The notes below the pieces were generated by a model. It ran no database searches, was not told the DNA's origin, and saw only the letters and a program-made list of their open reading frames with translations. Of a stretch of 64,000 nucleotides of DNA, positions 50,277-57,923 are shown one piece after another (the stretch's first letter is position 1; the number at the start of each line of letters is the position of its first letter). The DNA is taken from contig NZ_JAPDMV010000002.1 of NCBI RefSeq assembly GCF_026319305.1, forward strand, positions 1-64,000, read 5' to 3'. The position numbers and the translations under genes are program-made. The DNA comes from Methylophaga sp. OBS4 (GTDB taxonomy: Bacteria; Pseudomonadota; Gammaproteobacteria; Nitrosococcales; Methylophagaceae).

Positions 50277-50285
50277 ACTGTTGAT

Positions 50286-51512
50286 ATGCAAACCTATCTT
50301 GTTGGCGGCTGTGTCCGTGATCAACTGTTAGGCTTGGCCGTTAAAGATCGCGACTGGGTCGTGGTCGGCGCCACGCCTGCTCAAATGCTGGCTCAGGGCT
50401 TTCGCCCGGTGGGCAAAGATTTCCCTGTATTTCTGCATCCTGAAACTCAGGAAGAATACGCTTTAGCCCGCACCGAACGTAAGTCTGGGCATGGTTATCA
50501 TGGCTTCACGGTACACGCCGCACCGGATGTGACACTGGAGCAGGATCTGGCGCGCCGCGATCTGACCATCAATGCCATTGCCGAAGATCCGGACGGTAAT
50601 ATCATCGATCCGTTTAACGGCCGGCAGGATCTGCAACAGGGGATCCTGCGTCATGTCTCGCCTGCTTTCGTTGAAGATCCGGTCAGAGTATTGCGGATCG
50701 CCCGCTTTGCAGCACGTTTTGGTTTCCAAATCGCGGATGAAACCCAAGCTTTGATTCGGCAGATGATAGCCAGCGGTGAGCTAGATCACCTGGTGGCCGA
50801 GCGAGTCTGGCAGGAACTGTCCAATGCCTTGCTGGCGGATCACCCCTCCGTATTTTTCACTACACTGCGACAGGTCGGTGCCTTAGCGGTGTTGTTTCCG
50901 GAAGTTGATCGTCTGTTTGGTGTGCCGCAAGATCCCAAATGGCACCCGGAAGTAGATACCGGTGTGCACGTAATGATGGTCATTGATCAGGCCGCACGGC
51001 TCAGCAGTGATCTGGCGGTGCGTTTTGCCGCCCTGTGTCATGATTTAGGTAAAGGCACCACCCCTGAGCATATTCTGCCCCGTCACACAGGCCATGAGGC
51101 CAGCAGTGTTGCATTAACTCTGGCTTTGTGTGAACGCTTACGTGTCCCCAGGGAATTGACCACTTTGGCAGTCAAAGTCGCCGAGTTTCATACTCATGTA
51201 CACCTGTTGTTTGAGTTCTCTGCGGATAAGATTTTGCAAGCGCTGGAAGCCATTGACAGCTTTCGTCGCCCCCAACGTTTTCAACAATACCTTTTAGCCA
51301 GCGAAGCTGATTTTCGCGGTCGTCCCGGCTATGAAGATGCCCCCCTCCCGGAAAAAGCCGCTTTTCAGGCATGCTATAAGGCGGCTAAAGCCATTGATGT
51401 CCAACCATTTGTGGAAGCAGGGCTCAGTGGTAAAGCCATTGCCGAAGCGCTTGCCACAGCGCGTACCGAGGCAATTGCAGACACCCTCGCACAATTCAGG
51501 CAAACAGCCTGA
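50286..51512 (+). CDS. cca: Multifunctional CCA tRNA nucleotidyltransferase
   Basis: Adds or repairs the 3' CCA of tRNA. The 408-residue protein has the class II nucleotidyltransferase head (VGGCVRDQLLG, with DRDWVVVG), the motif RRDLTINAIAED, and a C-terminal HD phosphohydrolase domain (CHDLGKGTTPEH), as in the gammaproteobacterial enzyme with additional phosphatase and phosphodiesterase activity. It lies 9 nt after slt. Confidence 0.96.
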   Translation: MQTYLVGGCVRDQLLGLAVKDRDWVVVGATPAQMLAQGFRPVGKDFPVFLHPETQEEYALARTERKSGHGYHGFTVHAAPDVTLEQDLARRDLTINAIAEDPDGNIIDPFNGRQDLQQGILRHVSPAFVEDPVRVLRIARFAARFGFQIADETQALIRQMIASGELDHLVAERVWQELSNALLADHPSVFFTTLRQVGALAVLFPEVDRLFGVPQDPKWHPEVDTGVHVMMVIDQAARLSSDLAVRFAALCHDLGKGTTPEHILPRHTGHEASSVALTLALCERLRVPRELTTLAVKVAEFHTHVHLLFEFSADKILQALEAIDSFRRPQRFQQYLLASEADFRGRPGYEDAPLPEKAAFQACYKAAKAIDVQPFVEAGLSGKAIAEALATARTEAIADTLAQFRQTA

Positions 51513-51615
51513 GTCCGTTACAGCGATCCAGCACCTTTTTCCAACAGTAACGCAGTTAGCGGACGGTTATATACCGAAACAAGCGCTCAGGCCTTAACTG
51601 ACTGTGGCTTGCAAC

Positions 51616-51644
51616 ATTACAGCAGCTGCCACATCACGTATAAT
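51616..51644 (+). promoter_or_regulatory. Candidate promoter of the mch operon
   Basis: A perfect -10 box tataat at 51639-51644 with a weaker -35 attaca at 51616-51621, 17 nt spacing, 35 bp upstream of the mch start. It is the only good housekeeping promoter in the 166-bp gap between cca and mch. Confidence 0.5.
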
Positions 51645-51678
51645 TTGTTTATTTTTCGATTCTAGACAGGACCTTTTC

Positions 51679-52662
51679 ATGAGCAGTGATATCTCCGCCA
51701 ACTGGACCAGCGTCAACGCCGCATGCCAACCGCTGGTCGACCGCTTGATCGCCGATGCCGAAGCCCTTCAACTTGAAATCAGCACGCTCGCAAACGGCAC
51801 CCGTATCGTTGATGCCGGCATCAATTGTGTTGGCGGTCTGGAAGCCGGACGTCGCATTGGTGAAATCTGCATGGGCGGCCTGGGCACCGTTACCCTCGGA
51901 TCGAACAGTGGTTTTGATAACTGGCCATGGTCTGTCAATGTGCATGCCAAAACACCTGTATTAAGCTGTCTGGGCAGTCAATATGCCGGGTGGAGCCTGT
52001 CCCACAAAAGCGAAGACAGTAAATTTTTTGCTTTAGGATCCGGTCCCGGCCGTGCGTTGGCAGCCAGAGAAGAATTGTTCAAGGAATTTGCCTATCAAGA
52101 TAAAGCCGACTCGACGGTGATTGTGCTGGAAGTGGACACGTTCCCCCCCGTTGAAGTCGCAGAAAAAGTGGCGGACAACTGTGGCATAAAAGCTGAAAAC
52201 CTGACCTTTATTCTGACCCCGACTTCCAGCCTGGCCGGCGTGATGCAGATAGCCATTCGGGTACTGGAGGTGGCAATGCACAAAGCGCATACTGTGCATT
52301 TCCCGATGGAAAAAATCATCGATGGTTTTGGCGTCACGCCCGTTGCGCCGCCAGGTGGTGACTTTATGACCGGCATGGGCCGCACCAATGATGCCATTCT
52401 TTACGGTGGTCTGGTACATTTGTTTATCGAAGGTACCGATGAAGAAGCCCGTGATCTGGCAGCCAAAATGCCAAGTAACACTTCTTCTGATTATGGTCGT
52501 CCGTTTGCTGATATCTTCAAGTCCTATGAATATGATTTCTTCAAAATTGACCCGATGCTGTTCAGCCCGGCGAAAGTGATCGTAACCAATGCTAAAACCG
52601 GTAAAAGCTTTAGCGCAGGTGAACTGAATCAGGACTTACTTAACCAGTCTTTCGGTCTGTAA
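51679..52662 (+). CDS. mch: Methenyl-tetrahydromethanopterin cyclohydrolase Mch
   Basis: Interconverts methenyl-H4MPT and formyl-H4MPT in formaldehyde oxidation. From ATG 51679 the protein has 327 residues, the usual length; a longer frame from 51604 adds 25 residues that do not fit. Recognisable family segments are DAGINCVGGLEAGRRIGEIC, GLGTVTLGS, NVHAKTPVLSCLGSQYAGW and GSGPGRALAAREELF. It heads a block with two cofactor genes and fae, in the order known from Methylobacterium. Confidence 0.97.
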   Translation: MSSDISANWTSVNAACQPLVDRLIADAEALQLEISTLANGTRIVDAGINCVGGLEAGRRIGEICMGGLGTVTLGSNSGFDNWPWSVNVHAKTPVLSCLGSQYAGWSLSHKSEDSKFFALGSGPGRALAAREELFKEFAYQDKADSTVIVLEVDTFPPVEVAEKVADNCGIKAENLTFILTPTSSLAGVMQIAIRVLEVAMHKAHTVHFPMEKIIDGFGVTPVAPPGGDFMTGMGRTNDAILYGGLVHLFIEGTDEEARDLAAKMPSNTSSDYGRPFADIFKSYEYDFFKIDPMLFSPAKVIVTNAKTGKSFSAGELNQDLLNQSFGL

Positions 52663-52669
52663 TTGATAC

Positions 52670-52694
52670 GGGAGTATTAATTCACTCCCCTTTT
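52670..52694 (+). other. Weak hairpin between mch and the ATP-grasp gene
   Basis: Stem gggagt (52670-52675) / actccc (52684-52689) with an 8-nt loop followed by ctttt. It is too weak for a firm terminator call; it could reduce read-through or stabilise the mch 3' end. Confidence 0.35.
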
Positions 52695-52704
52695 AAGTCG
52701 ACAT

Positions 52705-53622
52705 ATGAATACGCCTCGCATTGTTATTTTTAACGACACCCATGGCTGGCACAGTGAGCAATTAACAACGGCTTTACGGGAACTCGGCTTTGATGTCGTA
52801 CTCACCGATCTGGCGCAATGCCGGATTGATCTGGATTATCCGGAAGGCCTTTTTATCCCCGGTTTTGAAAACGAATTGCCGGCAGCAGCTATGGTCAGAG
52901 GCATTGCGCCCGGTTTTCTCGAACAAATCACCTTGCGTATGGATGTATTACATACCCTGGCTGAACTGGGCGTACCGGTATTCAATCCTGCCACGGCGAT
53001 AGAGCATACGGTTGATAAAGCCCGCACCTCTTTACGCCTGCATCTGGCCGGACTCAACACCCCCCGCACCTGGGCCTGTGAAAACCGCTCTATGGCCTTC
53101 GATATAGCCTGCCGTCAGCTGAATGCAGGCATGACACTGGTGATGAAACCTTTGTTTGGTTCTCAGGGTAAGGGCATTACCTTGATTGAAAACATGCAGC
53201 AACTCGGCGAACAAATTCCGGTCGGCGACGCATTTTATCTGCAGGAATATATCGCGCCCGAACAAAGCGGTCTTTGGCAGGATTGGCGCTTACTGGTAAT
53301 TGATGGGCAGGTATACGCGGCGATGTCTCGTCGCTCCGAACACTGGATCACCAACTTCGCACAGGGTGCACGCTGTTTTGCCTCACCGGTTTCGGCAGAA
53401 ATGGAACAGCTCGCACTCCAGGCAACAGCGGCGGTACAGGCTGACTATGCCGGGGTTGACCTGATCCGCACCCGTGATGGCCAGTTCAGTGTATTGGAAG
53501 TCAACAGCGTCCCGGCATGGAAAGGTTTATATCAGGCTACCGGTGCGAATATCGCCGGCGCTTTGGCCAAGGCATTACTGCAACGGGTGGAAAACTCGCT
53601 ACAATCCCACCATGCTGTCTGA
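52705..53622 (+). CDS. RimK-like ATP-grasp ligase of the H4MPT island (orf5 type)
   Basis: ATP-grasp protein of 305 residues. Nucleotide-binding and metal sites are visible in MTLVMKPLFGSQGKGI, FYLQEYI and FSVLEVNSVPAWKGL. It resembles MptN/RimK-type amino-acid ligases, which add glutamate through ATP. By position it corresponds to orf5 of the methylotroph mch cluster. Bacterial H4MPT is described as lacking the archaeal side chain, so addition of glutamates to a methylofuran is an alternative role. The 3' end overlaps the next gene by 11 nt. Confidence 0.85.
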   Translation: MNTPRIVIFNDTHGWHSEQLTTALRELGFDVVLTDLAQCRIDLDYPEGLFIPGFENELPAAAMVRGIAPGFLEQITLRMDVLHTLAELGVPVFNPATAIEHTVDKARTSLRLHLAGLNTPRTWACENRSMAFDIACRQLNAGMTLVMKPLFGSQGKGITLIENMQQLGEQIPVGDAFYLQEYIAPEQSGLWQDWRLLVIDGQVYAAMSRRSEHWITNFAQGARCFASPVSAEMEQLALQATAAVQADYAGVDLIRTRDGQFSVLEVNSVPAWKGLYQATGANIAGALAKALLQRVENSLQSHHAV

Positions 53623-54481
53623 GTCTGATATCCAGCAAGCTGTGATCTGGGCCTGTGAACAGGAAGTCCGGGCGCCCAAACCCGGCAATGTGAACTGCTT
53701 CAGCGATGGTCACAATATGGCGGTAGATGATTTTATCCGCAGTGCCCATGCCATAGCGCCCGTTATGGCCCGCCCTGGACTTTCTGTCGGCGAGCGCATT
53801 ATGCAGGCTATTACCGCGACTCGAGCGGTTGTTGACTGTAATACCAATCTCGGCATTGTCTTATTATTTGCTCCTCTTTGCTGCGCTATCAAGCAATGTG
53901 AATCGTTTGAACAACTCTCTTCACAGTTGCAGTACGTGCTGAATGATTTGTCAGTTGAAGATGCCCGCCTTTGCTATCAGGCTATTCGCATGGCTGAAGC
54001 CGGCGGTTTGGGCAAGCTGAATAATCAGGACATTGCTCAGGAACCGACCGTTACACTACTTGAAGCGATGGACATGGCTCGGGATCGCGACCAAATAGCC
54101 CTTCAGTATGTAAGCAACTTCGGGGATATATGGACGATCGCTTTGCCGGCATTGACAGCGGCGTTGGATTCTGGGGAAAGTGTTGAATGGGCCACCGCTT
54201 TCGCGTATCTTAAGCTGTTATCAACCGCTCCGGACAGTCTTATCTGTCGCAAGCAGTCCGTTGAGCTCGCAGAGGCGGTCACACAAAAGGCAAAACAATT
54301 TGTTTTTGAGATGAATAAGAACAATAAGTTAGATGCTTATTATACTGAGCTCACTGCTTGGGATAACGAATTAAAACAGAAAGCCATCAACCCAGGAACG
54401 ACCGCTGATCTTGTCGCAGCCACCTTGCTGCTGCATGCATTTCAGCAAAGGTTTTCTTTACACAGAATTTCAGTACCATGA
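53612..54481 (+). CDS. CitG-like triphosphoribosyl-dephospho-CoA synthase homologue (orf7 type)
   Basis: Protein of 289 residues starting MLSESDIQQAVIWACEQEV; the segment RAPKPGNVNCFSDGHNM is the CitG/MdcB signature. CitG joins ATP ribose to dephospho-CoA, so this homologue may form a ribosyl linkage in H4MPT synthesis, but no biochemical role is established that I know of. The ATG at 53612 overlaps the upstream stop; the longer frame from 53474 lies inside the neighbouring gene. By position it is orf7 of the mch cluster. Confidence 0.82.
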   Translation: MLSESDIQQAVIWACEQEVRAPKPGNVNCFSDGHNMAVDDFIRSAHAIAPVMARPGLSVGERIMQAITATRAVVDCNTNLGIVLLFAPLCCAIKQCESFEQLSSQLQYVLNDLSVEDARLCYQAIRMAEAGGLGKLNNQDIAQEPTVTLLEAMDMARDRDQIALQYVSNFGDIWTIALPALTAALDSGESVEWATAFAYLKLLSTAPDSLICRKQSVELAEAVTQKAKQFVFEMNKNNKLDAYYTELTAWDNELKQKAINPGTTADLVAATLLLHAFQQRFSLHRISVP

Positions 54482-54548
54482 TGCATATAGCGGACGGCAC
54501 TGAGCAGGTGATACGTTCCTTTATTACGTATAAACCTTTCCTTGTGAT

Positions 54549-54555
54549 AAGGAGG
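54549..54555 (+). promoter_or_regulatory. Strong ribosome-binding site of fae
   Basis: aaggagg, a full anti-16S match, 7 nt before the ATG at 54563. A second, weaker site (agga, 54592-54595) precedes the in-frame ATG at 54605, where the usual Fae sequence begins. Confidence 0.85.
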
Positions 54556-54562
54556 GGAAAAA

Positions 54563-55123
54563 ATGAGCCTTTTTGACAATTTTTTTGGAACAGGAAAATA
54601 TAACATGCCAGTTATCGATCGCGTACTTGTAGGTGAATCTTTGGTCATTGAAGATGGTGACCTGGATAATGTCGCTCACATTGATCTTATTATGGGCCCA
54701 CGTGGTTCAGCAGCAGAAGATGCTTTTTGCCGCACTCTGACTGACCAGAAACAAGGTGTAAATGGTCTTTTGGCCGTTGTTGCGCCTAACCTGATGGTTA
54801 AACCTTCAACAGTCATGTTCAACAAAGTGACCATCAAAAACATGAAGCAAGCCGTACAAATGTTCGGTCCCGCTCAGCGTGGTGTTTCTTTGGCAGTAGC
54901 TGAATGTGTTGAAGACGGAACTATCCCTGCTGGCGAAGCTGATGATTGTTTCATCTGTGTAGGTGTCTTTATTTCTCCAACCGCTGACAGCGACGAGAAA
55001 ATTCAGGACTGGAACCAGCGAGCAACCAAAGAAGCTATCAAACGTGCCGTTGCACGTGAGCCAAAAGCGGCTGATGTTGTTGCTCAATACAAAACTTCTG
55101 AACACCCATTCGGTGCTAAGTAA
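54563..55123 (+). CDS. fae: Formaldehyde-activating enzyme Fae
   Basis: Catalyses condensation of formaldehyde with H4MPT. From ATG 54563 the protein has 186 residues; from ATG 54605 it has 172, the usual length, starting MPVIDRVLVGESLV. Conserved segments are NVAHIDLIMGPRGSAAE (with the catalytic histidine), LLAVVAPNLMVKPSTVMFNK and MFGPAQRGVSLAVAECV. The longer form adds MSLFDNFFGTGKYN and has the much stronger ribosome site, so I annotate it while noting that both forms could be made. The high-quality ribosome site fits an abundant enzyme. Confidence 0.96.
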   Translation: MSLFDNFFGTGKYNMPVIDRVLVGESLVIEDGDLDNVAHIDLIMGPRGSAAEDAFCRTLTDQKQGVNGLLAVVAPNLMVKPSTVMFNKVTIKNMKQAVQMFGPAQRGVSLAVAECVEDGTIPAGEADDCFICVGVFISPTADSDEKIQDWNQRATKEAIKRAVAREPKAADVVAQYKTSEHPFGAK

Positions 55124-55140
55124 GTTTTAAAGCTTGTTAC

Positions 55141-55170
55141 AACACCGCTCTTCTCACGAAGGGCGGTGTT
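55141..55170. terminator. Hairpin between convergent fae and HisA-like gene
   Basis: 13-bp stem aacaccgctcttc (55141-55153) / gaagggcggtgtt (55158-55170) with one G-T pair and a 4-nt loop, 17 nt after the fae stop. There is no T run on either strand, so it may act as an mRNA-end stabiliser or a Rho-dependent stop. Its right arm overlaps the last codons of the HisA-like gene. Confidence 0.55.
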
Positions 55171-55870
55171 CCTGCTCCATCAGGCTTGCGACAGCCTCTC
55201 TACTCAAATGTCCGGTGTGTAATGCACTGGCAAGCAACACCCCTTTGATATCCAGTTGCTGCAATTGCAACATATCCTGTTCTCCCCTCACCCCTCCAGC
55301 AGCAAATAAATCCACATCAGCCCTGGCCTGTTTTAATTCTGTCAGCCAGTCATAACCCGGTCCGCTATCAGCACCAACGGTATCCAGATTCATTGCGATC
55401 ACTGTCTGAGTCCAGTTAGCAGGCTGCTGCAATAATGTCTGATCACCCAGAAAACGGCCATGACGTCGATCCAAAGACAGAATCGCCCGCTGCTGCACAT
55501 CCTGTTTTTGCAACAGGTCGGGAGCAGCCAAAGTTTCACTCCCCAGAACCGGCCGGACAATCTGGTTTTGCTCATACTGCAAATAATCCGCATAAGTCCT
55601 GATGCCGGCATCCAGCCAGATTTCCAGCTGAGGGAACGTTTTTTCCAGTTCGTGATAGCGCAAAACCGAATGCTGGCCGCTTTCGATAGCATCCAGATCA
55701 GCAATATAAATGGCGCGAAACGGATACCAATCCAGCAGATCAGCGATAAGCGGCTTTATCTCGCTTGCCTGCGTTAAACATGATTTTAACGGTGGATAGT
55801 CGCTCCTGTTGCCACCACGGGCATGAACGGCTACTCCCTCTCTGATATCGATGACCGGTATAATTTCCAT
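55154..55870 (-). CDS. HisA-like TIM-barrel protein of the H4MPT island
   Basis: Protein of 238 residues with a HisA/HisF-type fold. MEIIPVIDIREGVAVHARGG matches the HisA N-terminus including the first catalytic aspartate (D8). AILSLDRRHGR keeps the second (beta-5) aspartate, and FAAGGVRGEQDM resembles a phosphate-binding loop, but the C-terminal loop reads GVLLASALHTG rather than the HisA G-R form. The location between fae and an MfnD-like gene points to cofactor synthesis rather than histidine. By position it would be orf17 of the mch cluster, inverted. The reaction is unknown. Confidence 0.82.
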   Translation of the reverse strand: MEIIPVIDIREGVAVHARGGNRSDYPPLKSCLTQASEIKPLIADLLDWYPFRAIYIADLDAIESGQHSVLRYHELEKTFPQLEIWLDAGIRTYADYLQYEQNQIVRPVLGSETLAAPDLLQKQDVQQRAILSLDRRHGRFLGDQTLLQQPANWTQTVIAMNLDTVGADSGPGYDWLTELKQARADVDLFAAGGVRGEQDMLQLQQLDIKGVLLASALHTGHLSREAVASLMEQEHRPS

Positions 55871-55892
55871 TCACATATTTCGATTTAATTTA

Positions 55893-56855
55893 ATGACTTT
55901 ATTTGTTTACGAACATTTTACCAGTGGGGCGTTGGCCGGAGGATTTTGTCCCCCCGAATTGACGGCTGAAGGTGATGCCATGCTCAGCGCCATTGTGCAG
56001 GACCTGCTGGCGTTAAACCACAAGCTGGTGATCATGCGAGACCAACGACTTCCCGCGCTTACTACCAGCCCTACTGATACCCGCTTGCAGACCCTCTGGA
56101 TCAAGGATAAAGAAAGTTTTGAAACCTGCTGGACACGCTGCCTGCAGCAATATGATCAATTTCTGGTTATTGCTCCGGAAACCGACCATATCTTGCTGAA
56201 CATTGCCCGGCAGGTGCAACAAGCGCAAAAACAGTGGCTCGGTTGCGATCAACTTGCCATCACTGTTTGCGGCGACAAACTGCAATGCTGGCATCTGCTT
56301 GAGCAGCATGATATTCAAACACCAGTTACTCAATCAGCCGAAGCTTGGCTACTCAACTCCGCAACAACAAGCCGGCAGTGGGTGATAAAACCCATTGATG
56401 GCGCCGGTTGTGAGGACACTTATGTACTTGACACCCGCCAAAGCCGTGAAAAGCTGGCAACTTTCTCATTGACTGAGCTGCAATACTTTATCGTACAGCC
56501 TTATATCGGTGGTCAGGCGCTGAGCCTGAGCCTGTTTATCTCTGATAATGGCGTCGATTTATTATCCATCAATGCTCAGATTATGACGCAGCATCAGCAA
56601 CAGTTAAAACTGACTCACTGCCAGGTCAATCACGACCACCTACTCGCACCGACAGTGGCGATAGCGCTTGCCGGCAGGATTCATGATACGATGCCGGGTC
56701 TGTGGGGGTTTGTGGGTATTGATCTGATAAAAACCGGTGATCAGCTGTGGGTGATAGATATCAATCCCCGCCTGACCAGCTCTTATGCTGAGGCTGAAAT
56801 GAGACAATACCACAACCCGGCACTGGCTTTGCACGCTTATCTGACACAACAATAA
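55893..56855 (+). CDS. ATP-grasp ligase, MfnD-like (tyramine/tyrosine-glutamate ligase candidate)
   Basis: ATP-grasp protein of 320 residues starting MTLFVYEHFTSGALAG. The ATP-binding and metal motifs are QWVIKPIDGAGCEDTYVL, YFIVQPYIGGQALSLSLF and WVIDINPRLTSSYAEAE. In methanogens MfnD attaches glutamate to tyramine in methanofuran synthesis; this protein heads an operon with MfnF-like and MfnE-like genes. The ATG at 55893 is preferred because the longer frame from 55851 overlaps the divergent HisA-like gene. Confidence 0.82.
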   Translation: MTLFVYEHFTSGALAGGFCPPELTAEGDAMLSAIVQDLLALNHKLVIMRDQRLPALTTSPTDTRLQTLWIKDKESFETCWTRCLQQYDQFLVIAPETDHILLNIARQVQQAQKQWLGCDQLAITVCGDKLQCWHLLEQHDIQTPVTQSAEAWLLNSATTSRQWVIKPIDGAGCEDTYVLDTRQSREKLATFSLTELQYFIVQPYIGGQALSLSLFISDNGVDLLSINAQIMTQHQQQLKLTHCQVNHDHLLAPTVAIALAGRIHDTMPGLWGFVGIDLIKTGDQLWVIDINPRLTSSYAEAEMRQYHNPALALHAYLTQQ

Positions 56856-56867
56856 CCCGTATTTGCT

Positions 56868-57914
56868 ATGAATAAATCGCAACCATCAGGCTTCAGTGGC
56901 TGGGATATCGGCGGCGCGCATCTGAAAGTGGCGCGCTGTGATGTTTCCGGACAACTGCAAGATATTATCCAGTTTCCCTGTGCTTTATGGCGTGGTATTG
57001 ACGAACTGGAAACGGCTTTCAGTCTGGCACTGGCACAGCTCAACAATCAGACTGATGTACATGCGATCACCATGACCGGCGAACTGGTTGATTTTTTCCG
57101 CAATCGACAACAGGGCGTTGAACAGATCCTCGACTGCATAGTAAACATATTGCCGCTATCCTCAATACAGATATTTACCGGCAAACAGGGCTGGTTAGAG
57201 GTCGAACAGGCAAAAACACAATGGCAGGCTGTAGCTTCGATGAACTGGCAAGCCAGTGCCATGTATGCAGCAGCCACTATTGAGCAAGGGCTGTTTATCG
57301 ATATCGGCAGTACCACCTGCGATATTATTCCCATCGTTCAACATCAAATCAGGCCCGGCGGTCTCAGTGATCATGATCGGCAACGCCATGGAGAACTGGT
57401 CTATACCGGTGCGATTCGTACACCGCTGATGGCGATCGCCCATCAGGCCCCCTTGAATGGTGACTGGATACCGCTGACAGCCGAATGGTTTGCCAGCAGT
57501 GCCGATGTCTGGTGTCTGTTAAATCAACTCAGCAGCGCGGATATTCAGGATAATAGTGCCGACGGTCAACCGTGGGACAAACCATATTGCCGGCAAAGGC
57601 TGGCACGCATATTAGCCACTGATGCCGAATTTGCTTCCGAGCAGCAATGGTCTTACCTAGCGCAATGGTTTGCCGAAAAGCAGTTGCAGACCATTACCGA
57701 GGCCTGTTTACAAGTACTCAGTTCCGCCCCGGAAATAGCACAACAGAGCCCGTTAATCGGCGCCGGTGTTGGCCGTTTTATGGTGCAACTGATCGCAAAA
57801 CGCCTCAACAGACCTTATATAGATTTTGCTGAACTCTGCAACGGAATCAATGAGGCGGCCGCTCACGCACCCGCCGCTGCCCTGGCCCTTCTGGCCCAAC
57901 AGCAGTTATCGTAA
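56868..57914 (+). CDS. MfnF-like ASKHA-fold protein (H4MPT-linked C1 pathway protein)
   Basis: Protein of 348 residues with two phosphate-binding loops of the sugar-kinase/hydantoinase type: GWDIGGAHLKVARCDV (about 10-25) and GLFIDIGSTTCDIIPI (about 142-157), plus GELVYTGAIRTPLMAI. The family TIGR03123 is restricted to organisms with H4MPT C1 metabolism, and the archaeal member MfnF joins the furan and tyramine-glutamate halves of methanofuran. It lies 12 nt after the MfnD-like gene and 9 nt before pabB. Confidence 0.85.
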   Translation: MNKSQPSGFSGWDIGGAHLKVARCDVSGQLQDIIQFPCALWRGIDELETAFSLALAQLNNQTDVHAITMTGELVDFFRNRQQGVEQILDCIVNILPLSSIQIFTGKQGWLEVEQAKTQWQAVASMNWQASAMYAAATIEQGLFIDIGSTTCDIIPIVQHQIRPGGLSDHDRQRHGELVYTGAIRTPLMAIAHQAPLNGDWIPLTAEWFASSADVWCLLNQLSSADIQDNSADGQPWDKPYCRQRLARILATDAEFASEQQWSYLAQWFAEKQLQTITEACLQVLSSAPEIAQQSPLIGAGVGRFMVQLIAKRLNRPYIDFAELCNGINEAAAHAPAAALALLAQQQLS

Positions 57915-57923
57915 AATACCCGG

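Noticed and set aside
51604-51678. Longer mch start giving 25 extra residues
   Set aside because: The extension overlaps the tataat promoter candidate, and the family N-terminus and an agacagga ribosome site fit ATG 51679.
53474-53611. Longer CitG-like reading frame beginning inside the ATP-grasp gene
   Set aside because: The 46 added residues are the out-of-frame translation of the upstream gene; the CitG-like sequence starts at ATG 53612.
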